A DNA stretch of 64,000 bases from Euwallacea fornicatus (taxonomy: Eukaryota; Arthropoda; Insecta; Coleoptera; Curculionidae), in assembly GCF_040115645.1 (NCBI RefSeq), contig NC_089568.1:2871001-2935000 (forward strand). Reading direction: 5' to 3'. Position numbers and translations under genes: made by a program. The notes below the pieces were generated by a model, which saw only the letters and a program-made list of their open reading frames with translations, ran no database searches and had not been told where the DNA came from. Numbering within the stretch: the first letter of the stretch is position 1; the number at the start of each line of letters is the position of its first letter. This document shows positions 35,373-47,779 of the stretch, one piece after another.

Positions 35373-37606
35373 GATTAGTTTTTTGGGAATGTCGTAGAGA
35401 GACTCTCGGCCCGCCACTTTGATTCAGTTTTCGATTAATTGTGCCTTAACTTATTCTCTTAATGGTTGTCGAATATAATGGAGAGACTCACCTCTAAATG
35501 TTAACCCAAAGCACTTATTGTTGCATCACCCCAGGAACGTTGATGTTAGTTTGGCCAAGTCAGATTATTAAGTGATCCCTAGAGAGAGGTCTTTAATTGG
35601 CCGGAATTAACCCTAATATAACCTTTGAATTAATCGTTCGAATTCTTACACCTACGTTTATGGCCTCTTCGCTTAGTCACTACTAAGTGATCCTAAATGG
35701 TCAATTTTGCCAAGTTGCCTTGTTTAAGTTTGTCAATAACGCTTCAGCGAATCATCAAATCCTCTCTTCGATGATAATACTCATGAATTTTTTTTTATTA
35801 ATGCCAATTTAGTAGGTAATAAGTGACGTTATGTACTCGATAACAAGCTTTAATTCATCATGGGTTCTTGCTAAGAACAATATCAGCATGGAACACAATA
35901 AGAACGTGCGAAAGCCATTTTCAAGGTACAGGTCGTTGGTTGCGACACAGCTCGAATTATGACCTTTGATGGTTTTATTATTATTTCGTTGAATTGGTAC
36001 TATGGTTCACCTGGGTGAACCCTGAACTCTGAAGGTTAAAACAGGTTTATAATTTATTATTGGAGTTATTGTGATCGAAAGTAGTGCAGCTAGATAAATG
36101 CAGGTTAGTTCTGGTTAGCTGGGAAAATGGGGCCACAGGGCGGGAACTGTGGAGTCGTTGGTACCGCAAAATACGATATTTTTTAATTACCTAGATTTGA
36201 AAAGAAGCGAAACATAATAAAACAATACGTCTACAATGTAACTCCAACATTTCTCATCAAGGGGATGTTAGAAGGCAACAGAAAGTGGGACTGCTGTAGC
36301 AGTATCATTTTTGCAATGGTTATGAAAAAGAAGCCTATGGAGCATGCCATTCCAAAAAAACAATAATTCCGGACCTAGAACCAACTCACAACCCAATCCC
36401 CAAGCCTCTCGACACTGTAGTTCAATATACCATAATCTCCAAATATGCTTAAAAGAAGAACTCTAATGGAACAAGATCAAGTGATGGTGCTGGCCATTCT
36501 AGCAATCTTTGCTTCCCTATCCACCGATTTGGAAACGTTAATTAGAGGTATATTGAAATTTATTTGTTTTGTTATTGTATTCAATTATCAATAAAGAAGT
36601 GGTATTACTTAATAAGTTTTTAGTTTGTTGTAGAGAATTTGGTCAATAATATCAATTAATTGTTTTTCTATTATTCTTTCAAATAAAGTTTAAAACCATA
36701 GCAATTTCGAATAGAGAATGAAAAACTCTTTCAAATGAGATACTACACTTCCATATTTCGAATTTAAAAATTTGGGAGTTACAACTGTAGTGTAAAGGGA
36801 GTCGAATTTAGGGATGAAATTTTTACGTTGCAGAATGTAATTATAAAATCTACGATTAATGTGTTTCAGTTCTTTTTTCACATATGTCAAAATATGCCGA
36901 TATTAAACTCTTTCCATTTGGCTGTTCCGCTCTGTATATGTTACACTGCCTTGACTTACTTATCGTTTTTTATCCTACTTTTAGCTATGTAGTGGTCAAG
37001 AGAAGACTTTATTTTGAGCCATAGTAGCTCCATTCAACCGTAACACCTTACCTAACAAATTCTTACATCAATTATACTCTTATGAGCTCATGTTTGTTTA
37101 CAATAATTTTCAACAGTTAATAATACAAGGATAACCGCTTCCCACTACTCAACAGTATCGTTCGGATCGCTTGTAAAGCGAATTCCCAAGATAATTGTTT
37201 AAAGTCTTGGTACCATTATCTATCGATGTGGTACCGCCAGTCGGTAACAAACGATAATAGTCCGAATGCGTAATCTCTACAGCGCGTTTCTAGGCCAAAG
37301 TAAAAGCGATAATTCTTCGGTTAATGTTCCAAGCTGGGTTCTAAGCACCCGCGTGTCGGTACCACTTTTTGTTCAATGTTAATTCCGAGGAGTTTACTTA
37401 AACAATTACGAATCCACTAAGGCGAATCGATTTTACACTTGAATTTGTTAATAGAGTTATTGAATAATTTGCGGTGGTGAGTGATTCGAGTTTCTTCAGA
37501 GACTCAATGGTCAACGGGATTTTTCTTTGGTCAATTTCTAGTGAAACAATATGCTAACAGCTGATAATAAGAATTATTTGTGGTGCACGTTAGTAAGTTA
37601 AGCAAG
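35373..37606. other. Divergent intergenic region between two four-span genes
   Basis: 2.2 kb lie between the minus-strand ATG at 35372 and the plus-strand ATG at 37607. The GC-richer part, 37135-37375, has GATAA-type motifs (AAGATAATTG, ACGATAATAG, GCGATAATTC) and ATCTATCGATG, and may hold promoter elements for the right-hand gene. No coding exon recognised. Confidence 0.5.
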
Positions 37607-40600
37607 ATGGAAAGATGTGATAGATGGACTATTTTGAGGATTATTGAAGTGGTGAGTTGAGGCTTTGAGACTTTCAGGTTCAAGTGAAAATAGAGAACAG
37701 CATAAGCAAATGCAGATTTGAATGCGAAATTTAGTCTAATGTTTAGTACCACTAGTCAGGTGGTACTAAATGTAAATAGACAATATACAATTGAGATTTT
37801 CAGTAATTACGCAACATTTTTCTGAAGAGAAAGTGTTTGACGGTTAAATTCGAGAGGTGCGCGTAAAAATACCTATTCGTATCTGCAAGTTTTTCTGTGC
37901 CAGAAGTAACTGTGTCACAAACCTTGCATTGATCACTCATATATGAATTGTTAATTACAGTCGAATTAGGTTGAAATTACTGACATACAATTTAGATTCT
38001 TCCGTCATGTATTGGCACTATCTCCTAACACTCGCGAGCTCAGTTTTTATTTTTAATTAATCTCCTTTGATTTTACCAGCATTAAACCTCGAGGCCGTAA
38101 TCGATTACCTTAGTACTCCTCTGTGAATCACGTAATTAAGTGAAAAAAACTGAGGTATAATGAGCTGGTAATGTATGGCTCTATGCAGGACCGGCCTTTT
38201 GGAGGGCGAAGGTGGCAACGGCCAGGGCGGAGGACTTTTCTGGTCAGCGATTTTTATTGGAGGTAAGGGGGAGGTCACGTACCTTTACCTCCAAGATTAT
38301 AAAATTTTGCCCAGGACGTGAAACTTGCTAAGGTTGCCCTTAGTTCTACGGATTCCTCACAGGGATCATGCAAAATGAACAGTACGATTTCGTTCTAATT
38401 GGTTAGATTTACTAACGATCTTAAATATGCATAATCATTAAATATATTTATGAAATTCTTAACCTGTAAACACATCGGTGTTGAGTTCAACGTCCGAGTT
38501 TCTTTGTTTTAATTGATATTTTCAAGGAAGATTAAAGTGGAATGTTTTTGAGCATAACCTTTGATTATATTATTTGCTGTATTTTTTATATTTTTCATTC
38601 TCAAGGAATAATTGCTTAATAACCCTTTAACGTCCAATTTTTCCAATTGTCTAGACATTCGAACAATTGTGAATACCAGGAATGCAAAATGAATCGTTTT
38701 GGGCTCGGAAATTCGATATTTCTAAACAGAACACCCTATAGATAGATTTTTACGGTTCAAAATTGTATCATTCAAAAGTGGCAATTTATTTTACAAGAGT
38801 TTGATATTAACATGTTTTTAATTTTTAAGACTTTTGTGAATCCACGTCCATCTTTTCTTTTAATCAAGATATTCAGGCGTTCAATGATTTACAAAAATAA
38901 GAATCTATGTCGTAATATGCATTTTTATTTTCTTCTCTTATACTACTATCATAACACATAGCTTGCCTGCCATTTAGGGCTTGAAAATTCGAATTCACGA
39001 TTATCTGAGACAGGCACGCTGGTGGCTTTCAACCGAGTAGATCCAAATGAATCCACATTTTAGATTTCGACTTGCATATTAATAATTTTCACATATGTGG
39101 GTAATTTAAACAGTAAGTAATTATTGGAATGTATGATATACAAATTAGAAAAAGATATCTTCCAAAATTTGACCCTCTCTTGAATTGTTTTAATCAAAAT
39201 TTTCATAAGAATTGATTCTTTAGAAAGGACTCTTTTGTAATTTTAGAAATCGACATTATCTTATTTTTTCTTTCACGCTTTGATTGAACTTTAAAATCTT
39301 TACGATTTTCCCAGAGTTGTATGTCTCTGGTTTATTCCTCAAATTTCTCTGATTTTTCAATTCTTAAATCTCACATGCAATACCTTGTTTTATAAGGTAA
39401 AGACACTGATATAACTAATATAGTGTGATTCAAGAATAAAAAGCTTTTTATAACTGATCTCACAAAATTTCGAAAACATAACTTCAAAAATTCAGTGACT
39501 TACGCCCCTGTTATAAACGTTATTTGACCTTAAACTTTTTTCAGTCCTATATGTCGTTGTTAGGAATTTCTTATCTGTACGTGTTCTAAATGAAATAAAA
39601 TTTATTTTCCAAATTCTTAAATCACATTTAAGATTTAAGTTTTCTAGCATAAATTAGCACCATACCTAGTAATTTGGCACAACATGTTATTAAATTAGAC
39701 TTAAAATTTGAGCGATTGTCTCTGACATATATGTCTTTGGTTTGAATTGATATAAATTACATCTGAGTTCTCATTTTCTTAGTTAAATTAAATAGTGCAG
39801 CTGATCTGTAAGTTATTAATTCGGCGTAATAATTTAGTGCCTTTAGTTCTCATTGTAAGAACAGTGATTTCTTTTTCAATTTTAGTTAAACAAAGTGGCG
39901 TAGCTGTGCAGTTTAAAGCGATAAAACAACTAAAAATAGCGAAAAATATGTTTTTAAAATTCAACTTAGTTCCCTGCCATTCGGAGGTATTGAAGATTTC
40001 AAAAGATCATTATATTACAGGATCATTTAAACTCGATGCGCCACCATTTCATATGAAAACAGACGAGTATAGCAAAGTATTTTTTACCATATTAAATGAG
40101 AGGAAGTAAGCTAAAATAAATGATATAAACATTAAAATATAGAAGTGACGTTTTTTTTCAGAAATATACATTTTTTCAAAAAATGAATACCGATTTATTC
40201 TAAATAAGTTTTGTAAAAAAAAGTTTTTATTTACCTAATATGTTAATATTTATTTTTCCTGTAGTTGTTAAATAATTAGAAATTTCTAAAAATTTTTTAT
40301 ACAAAACTTGTTTAGAATATACCGATGTTAATTTTTTGAAAAGAAAAGTGTGCTTCTGAAAAAAATAGAGTCGGCGACGCGACGCTCATATTTTAATGTT
40401 TTTATCATTTATTTTAGCTCATTTCCTCTTATACATATTTCTCTGTATAATATGGCGAAAAAAGTACTTTGCTAAGCTTATCTGATTTTGTATAAAATTG
40501 GTAGAGCGTTGAGTTTAAATGACCCTGCGCAACATGACTCCATGTTTTTCAATCTTCGAGTTCGTCATCTCTACATTTATAAATAATTATTATCATTAGA

Positions 40601-43600
40601 CACTTTCTCAATAATCGAAGAAAAACCACACAATAAAAGAGTTAAGTCCCTCCTCAAGACGTGGTAAGCGCATATGTTCTCTTCTATGAATAAAAATCAA
40701 TCGTGTTTACTGTGTCTACAAAGTGGTCTATTGTAAAAACAAGGTCATCAACACACTAAAATAATTCATAACATTAATGTTTCTGCGGGCAAGAAAATTA
40801 ACCATGACACCGACAACGCACTGAATCGCATCAAAAATATACTGAGTGGTTTCATGAAGAACAGAAGAATTACCCATGAGGTGACAATTGAATTTCGAGT
40901 TTTGTTGTTTTCCAAAGAGTATTAGAAATTAATATGTATATCAGTTAATTTAACAACATAAAGTGACCAAAATCTAGCTTGATTTTTCGTAAACTTAGCA
41001 TCCAACACAGGTCCCCCAATGAACTTAAAAAGAAAAACCATTTAGACCAAATCCAAAATGCACATATTTGTGTATAAAGTAATCAAATTTTGAATTTTAG
41101 TTTAAAATTAACATTTAACGTTATATTTTTCTTAGATTTTGGTTGTTGCCTGCCTAATATTCAAACGAGTTACCGATGATGAGGCCCGAAGTCTTTTCTA
41201 TTACCTCCAGAAGCGCTCCAGAGAATGGGGCTGGCTCAACAACATCACCTGGGACAGGGTGGGCAGCTCTGTTGCAGACGCCACCTTCGGAGGGTACACC
41301 ATTATTACCATAGCCCTTTTGTTCGGGAAGATTTTCGGGGAATTACCTACCAGGAAGAGGGTGATGGAATGGACGTTTCTGTTCGTAGGGGCTGTGCTTT
41401 TCATTACAATAGGTGAATCTTAGTGGAATTAACTCAGTAATTAGGTTTTGAATTTAACATTTAACCTCAATTACTGGATAATAGAGAGGTAAATTTGCAA
41501 CTGGTTAGCAATGCCTTGAATTGGTATACAGGTTGTCCGGATTTTTGATAACCGGATTTTAACCACGTATTCTACGCATAAAAAACAATATTAATTCGCT
41601 ATATTAACTACACATTACTAAAGGCACAATATGGGCTACTTTAAAACAAAACAATATGCACCCATATCATTTGGTACGAAAATTGCAGCCCTCAGATTCT
41701 GAACGCAGAGTAGTTTTCTCATTGGTTGTTGAATGAAGTCGACAAAAATCCCGATAAAAAAATATTTGGATAGACGAGTCGTGGCATTTTCCACTTCCAT
41801 AATCGTTATGTGTAGGATAATGAAAAACCTCATCTCATTCGTCTACGAAATTTTCTTCCTTCCTCTCTACGTTTTAGCACTTATTTCTATGTAAACGTAA
41901 ATATAACCGAGTTTAACTCAAATTCTATAGTAAGAATCACAAGAAAATTATACACGATGACGAACTTTTTTTTCCTTTCCGCACTGGGTGGATTTGATTT
42001 TATAACAATGCGAAATATAATATCTTGATGCCACCCATTCTTGGAATCATAATCGAGGTCACAGACAAGCCCTCACGCATGTTTCACCTTATAAAAACGT
42101 GTTTATATGAATAATTGCATAATTAGATCATTTATATTGCAGATGACACATAGATTGTATAACCTTTGAAGCAAATTGTGCACTTATTTGTTTCAAAGCC
42201 ATTTTTGCAAAGGAAAAAGGTAATTCGACAAGGCCGCCCTATACGAGGATAGTCCCAAAAGTGCCCGACCTGACGTATTTTTTTCTATTAAAAATTTGTC
42301 TATATTACAAATAAAAAGCTCATATCTCAAATTTGAGGGTGTTACCTTGATTTGTGTCCGTTTTGGTGTCGTTTTTTATTTTTTTAAAGATTTTGTGACT
42401 TAGAAAAAAGCGTTCATCGCTACATGATGCAATACTTTTATTTGAAAAGTCTTAGTCGATCTGGTCCTTCGTTAACGACTATAAAATGTTGGGTGGCAAA
42501 GTCTGATGAACGCAGTCGTACCAGCTGCCGAGATGAACCTCGCAGTGGTCGGCCCAGTGACACTCCAGATCTGATTACTTCAAATATTGTAGTGAAAATT
42601 CATAAAACTGTACTGAAAAACTCACGGCTAAAATTGCTAGAGTTAGGAGACATAAGAGACATTTCAAAAGATACTCTACATCACGTTTTGATCGAATAAT
42701 TAGATATGATATAGTTGTGCGCAAGATGGATGATGCGATTACTCACAATTTAACAAGAGTGTCGTGAGGATGTTTCAAAGAAGCGGTTGATAAAGTTTCG
42801 CAGCAATAATGCCGAGATTTTGATCCATGGATGAAATATGGATCCATTATTTCACATCTGATACGAAAGAGCAGCTAACATAATTGACTCCAAGGGAAAA
42901 ATCGGTTTCAAAGAGAACTAAAACCGTTCCATGCGCAAAAAAATTGATTAAGACAAGGCATCAGTCTACAATGCGACGTTGACCAAAATTAATCAATTTG
43001 GATTTGAACTTTTACCTCAGCCACCTTTTTTGCCAGATTTAGCCATCTTAGATTATTTTTTACATTCAAACTTAAAAAAATGATTCGGTGGAAAGAAGTT
43101 TGCTAATAACGAAGAAGCGGAGTCCGAAGTTGATGCCTATTTTATGACATTCGTAGCTTCTTCCTTAGTGATGTTGTTGAAAATTTCGATATTTTCATTA
43201 GAGAACGCTATTATTGATATCAACAGAACGTTCAGAAAATGTTGATACATTTTTATGATATTTTACATGAGTGACATCAGTGTTTACATCGATAAGTATC
43301 GATAATTATTAAAGTGATGTCAAAATTGGTGTCCTGTGTGAGAAAAAAAAATTTCGGCGTTAAACGTTAACCGTTCGAGAAATTTATAACAAATAGAAAA
43401 GTTGGAGAAAGGACTAACAAATTGTTTAAAAAAAAATCAATATCCAACAGCTACCCAGTGAAAAATTCTGACCATTTTTCTACGAAGATGGCTAAAAACT
43501 AACTACTTGCACATTGCGCATAGACATGAATGTTACATGAAAGTAATCTTTCTACTAATGAATAAATGAACAATGCGTTTCATTGAAATCCATTTAAAGA

Positions 43601-46426
43601 ATTCTCCAAATATAACAAAAAACGCGTGTTTTTTTTAACTTTAACCGTCAATAGTGTGTAAACGAGATACTTTTCATAAATAATTTTTCGGACACGAGAA
43701 AATTTGAAATTCTGGAGGTTTTCGAGAATTTCTTGGCACTTAATAGTTTCTAGTCATGTTTTTAGCACAGTACCATTGTATATCTTTAGAATGCAAATTT
43801 CTTTAATCCAGAGGTTTTTTTTTAATATCTTAGAAAAATCAAACCATATATTAGAGCGGAGAAAGTTATAGTGATTCTGAGTTAAAACCTGTAATTTTGA
43901 GTAGTTTTCCAGGATTTCTAAGCATATATGTTAATTTTCAGGTAGTTTGGCTTTTGCCTCCATCGAATCAATCCCTCGAGACTTAATAGATAACGCTGCC
44001 ATTATGGGCACATTGGCCCTAGTCACCGGCGCTCTTTTCCTGTTAGACATGGGATCTCCTAAAAAGAGGAAATCCTCTCCACCTGCTCAAATCCAACAAG
44101 TCCAAACAGAGACAATTGAAATAAAGAAGAAACTGCAAGAGCCAGACATTAGTGCGCAAACCAAAGAGCAAACCTATCCTCATAAAAAGAGTATTACTGA
44201 GCAAGTGTATGACATAGAAAGGGTAAGTCGAAGACAGTAGGTTTTTCTTCATATTTTGGATTCCTACTTAATTGAGGAAAATGTATCTTTCTGTCTTCAG
44301 GAAGTTCAGGCAGCTGAGAAAACCACTAGAATTCAACCAACAGAAAGGGATGAAAAGAAAAAAGTGACGAAGGACATTAAAAATAACGTGATCCGCAATA
44401 GAGAGTACCGCAATGGAGAGCACCGTAATGGAGAACACCGCAATGGAGAGCATCGTAATGAAGAGTACCGCAATGGCAATGTCCACAAAATCGAAACAAC
44501 GCCAAAAAGTTCACCTCCAAAAGAAACTCAACCTCACCAGTCTCTTTCAACAAGAAGTATTATTTTCCTCTAGTATTCTCTAATGGAGAACAACATTTAA
44601 ACTCTCTTTAGGTTATATTGGTTACAAACCAATGCAAGAGGATGAATTCGATATTCCAAGAAGGTTTGGCATTTACGGAAAAGACGTTACCGATTACGGA
44701 GGGGATAGTGACGAAACGGCAAGCATTCCCCCCAAAGTGGAGCTGCACACCCCGGTTTGGAGCAACATTCGCAAGGGTAGAAAATCCACCACCAATTATG
44801 GGGTGATTAATTATAGGTGACCGGATTTCTGTTTGTGCTACCCCTTTGCTTTGTTTCTTTTTCAAACATTCTTTGTTTATAGAAGTTTGTTCACAAAATC
44901 AGCATTGTGGATATAGGAAAGTGACTTATCTTTGAAAATTCTTCATCGTTATCGAAGTGTGAATTTTCGAGTTAAATGTGCTTTAAAGAATGGCTTCAAA
45001 TGCATATGATACCTTCGGATAACTGTCGTTTTCACAACAAATTCACTTTGAGGACTTTTCAACCTCCACTAAATCCCCTTTCTTAGAGGTTTCTGATAGG
45101 AATAGTCAGTAGGATGAGGGATGGAATTTTCTATAACCTTTGACGAAATTTTATACTCAGTTTACATTACTCAATGGTACTTTAATATATGACAGAATTC
45201 TGAAGTCTATTAACAATTTCCAAACTATGAAGAAATTACCTCTTCCGGTGAGATCCGAGGGTTCGAATCTAAACCTAAATCACTTAAATTTATTCAACAA
45301 GTATTCACTATGCTGAAATAATGTACTTATTGCTTTATTGTGACTAACATTGTATTATTATATAATAAATTGTATTGTAACTCCTGTCTATCACTGCGGC
45401 GCCAAGCTGTGCACATTATTTCCCCAAAATTGATTCATTCAAATAAAACATCCTGTACATTTTTATGTACTCAATGGTCTCATTCTTTAGACATCAGCTA
45501 GTAACGTATGATCATTTTTTTCATCATAATTTATCTGGTATTCGGTCGACAACACGATTTTTTAAAATGAAATACCCTATATGATTCTATATTTTTTAAT
45601 TGTAGTGTGATTAACGTAACAATTTACTTAGGCATAGTTGTAGGGTTTTAGAGATATTTGGGAAATTATTAGGGCACCTTTTACAAAAGAGGTTCAATAT
45701 CATTTGAAGATTTGATTTTTTAAATTGCAAGCCCTCTCTATTCTATGTCAGTCTTTTTTAGATATTGAGATACTCTGCATTTTAAAGAGTAGCTGGATAT
45801 TTCAATTCTTTGAGTGAGGGAGCTGTAGTTTTTTATGTTAAAGGGTACAGGGACATAGATAGACTCAACTTCAAGAAAGGTAAAATTTTAAATTCAAAAT
45901 TACCCCTTTTGACTTTCTTCTTCGCTTTGCTAGTATGAGCCCATAATCAGCCTAAGTTGAAATTTTGGAAATTGCAAATGATTTTTAAAAGCATTTAAAA
46001 TATTTTAAATACATTTTAAGAACACTTTTATAGAGTCAACATACCGAAATTAGATTCGCACCAACACATTTTCACAAATCAGTATTTATCACCATTTATA
46101 TACATCAAATCCTGTTAAATTTTCTTTATTATTCACCGGTAAGTAACTGATTATGACCTTTTTTTTATTCCATAATCTAATCACGGTTTTCTTTAATTTA
46201 GGAAGGCTTTGTTTTTTTTTCAGAAAGAGTTAAGAAGTATTATATACCAACAGCTATTCTACCGCAGCACATAATACACAGATCTAACTCACCTTCAGAG
46301 AGACCTCCTAGCGGACCTCTGGATCCTGGATTCGTCCAATACACTGCGGAACATTGGGACGATCGTAAGAAAAATGGAACCAGAACTCCTAAAACTAGTC
46401 CAAACGATAGTCCCACTGATGTTTAA
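37607..46426 (+). CDS. Four-span MARVEL-like membrane protein with long charged tail, 420 aa
   Basis: Six exons join in frame: 37607-37651, 41136-41412, 43942-44222, 44301-44556, 44612-44816 and 46228-46426. The first exon supplies MERCDRWTILRIIEV, which continues span 1 (ILVVACLIFK). An extracellular loop, RVTDDEARSLFYYLQKRSRE through NNITWDRVGSS, has one possible N-glycosylation site (NIT). Span 2 is YTIITIALLFGKIFG, span 3 WTFLFVGAVLFITIGSLAFA and span 4 IMGTLALVTGALFLLDMG. About 270 cytosolic residues follow, with a five-unit E(Y/H)RNG repeat and an acidic segment, MQEDEFDIPRRFGIYG. Four spans and a basic/acidic tail suit a MARVEL-type junction or scaffold protein; I know no named orthologue. 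Intron 2 holds two transposase remnants. The last acceptor needs the second AG of TTTCAGAAAG to keep frame. An AATAAA lies at about 46523. Confidence 0.85.
37652..41135 (+). other. Intron 1 of the 420-aa four-span gene
   Basis: 3.5 kb, AT-rich. A GC-rich patch at 38190-38270 looks like an exon but fits neither the phase nor the protein and is more like a repeat end. Otherwise I see nothing. Confidence 0.55.
41525..41860 (+). mobile_element. Short mariner-like transposase remnant
   Basis: It starts with a TATACAGGTTGTCCGG terminus. From about 41653 the plus strand reads YHLVRKLQPSDSERRVVFSL, then a stop, then WIDESWHF, which corresponds to the linker and first catalytic region (xDE) of mariner-like transposases of the same type as at 29600-30610. 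It is heavily deleted and non-functional. Confidence 0.6.
42241..43260 (+). mobile_element. Degenerate mariner element
   Basis: The left terminus, ACGAGGATAGTCCCAAAAGT, begins at about 42243. The transposase N-terminal part is open at 42424-42699 (RTSCRDEPRSGRPSDTPDLI, DISKDTLHHVL). The catalytic WIHYFTSDTKEQ region (about 42840) and the late LPDLAILDYFLHSNLKK motif (about 43035) follow, but with stops and shifts. The right inverted repeat was not found. It is a dead copy in intron 2 of the 420-aa four-span gene, in the sense orientation. Confidence 0.85.
44394..44474 (+). repeat. Coding 15-bp minisatellite, E(Y/H)RNG repeat
   Basis: Five tandem 15-bp units of the CGCAATGGAGAGCAC type, with a few third-position changes, encode RN(R/G)EY/H repeats in the cytosolic tail of the four-span protein. 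Near-identical units suggest that copy number varies among individuals. Confidence 0.85.
44817..46227 (+). other. Last intron of the 420-aa four-span gene
   Basis: 1.4 kb with dispersed ACATCCTGTACA (near 45448) and ATACCCTATATG (near 45572) motifs like element ends. No exon seen. Confidence 0.55.
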
Positions 46427-47779
46427 GCATAATTAAAATCAATATTTTTTAATACTGATTCATGAAATTTTGAATTATTAACAGGTTAGTTATATATTAT
46501 ACGACAGATTATTCCACAATTAAATAAATTTAGGGTCTACAAGTCAAATTATTGTTGACTTTAACTGAAAGGCCCATTCCGTAAAAATAAAGAAACTGGC
46601 TATTGTTCGGTCTGTATTTTTTCTTTTTCGTGAAACTGTGGTAGGAGAGGTTTTCTAGAAAGGAAATCACGGAGAGCATAAATATTTTATTACATTTCAC
46701 CATAATATTCTCTACAGAGAGTGGAAATTGGTAGTAACAATGTAAAATTTAGTATTTCTCTTCCAATTAAAAAACTCTTTTTCTAGTTAATAAAGAGGAC
46801 TGCCTTTAAGAGAACACCTCTGCCTGCAGTCTGCTCTTCCTTAACCAAAACTCAGTTAAAATAAAAGCAATTTTGAAGCGGGATATTACTGATTGAGTTA
46901 GGTTGCATTCAGTGCCTAATTTGTCTAATTTTCTCAGAATTCCGCATAGAAATAACCTTCTATAAAATGGTATATCCGGCTTCAAATGGACCCAACTTGC
47001 AATATATTAGAAGCTATTTGTACCTTATTAGTAAGACTGGATATACAACAATTTACTGTGAATTCTGGCTCTAAAGATGAACACTTTAAATGAATTCTAT
47101 TTGATTAAAAATTGTGGAGTTTCAGGGACAATTTTGGGCATTTACGTTGCAGTTTACCTGTTAGAACTGTTACAGCAGCGTACTAAAAAAAACTTTCTTT
47201 CACCATAATGTCAAAAATTTAATAGTATTAATTTTTGGTCTGGACAAGATGGTGAAAGGAAATATCGATCACATTCACATAATTCTAGTTAAAGTATTCA
47301 ACCTTTCATATAACATTTATTACTATTATTCTGTTTTTTCACTGTAATAGTATGATAACATAAAATAATAATATAAAAACTTTCAAATACTATTTACACT
47401 TCACCTCTGGTATTCAATATTATTTAAGATGCTTCGTATAAAAATATAACTGTTTATTGTATTATTAAAATTAGTATTAATTGCTTCCCCTAAAATATAT
47501 AATGGTATTCGCATATTTACCATGAGCAATCTCGTACTTAACCAATAAGAGACACAATGGTTATTTGGACTTGTAAAGACTTTTATACTAGCGACAACTA
47601 AAGTTGAAGACAATAAAGAAACAGTACATTTTCTCATACTACAACTTAAGTCACCATGGTTTGGATTCATTGAGATTTTTTCTATAACTTAAATTTTTTT
47701 AGGACAAATATGTCTGGTATCTTCCGGATGTCTTTCACAATCTGGAAGCCAATCTATCACCACTCAAGCCTCAAGAAAC
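46427..47779. other. Convergent 3' ends of the four-span and myosin XV genes
   Basis: 1.35 kb holding both 3' UTRs. A plus-strand AATAAA at about 46523 serves the left gene. Minus-strand AATAAA (TTTATT at 47316-47321 and about 47453) could serve the myosin gene. No coding sequence recognised. Confidence 0.55.

Noticed and set aside
38190..38270. Exon-like patch with cag acceptor and gtaagg donor in intron 1 of the 420-aa four-span gene, reading GEGGNGQGGGLFWSAIFIGG in one frame
   Set aside because: Neither phase fits the flanking exons and the GACCGGCC start resembles a dispersed-repeat terminus.
44268..44486. Antisense frame with an AVFSITVLSIAVLSI repeat
   Set aside because: It is the complement of the coding 15-bp minisatellite.
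45240..45290. GGGTTCGAATCT, a tRNA B-box-like motif
   Set aside because: No acceptor stem, anticodon stem or A box can be drawn around it.
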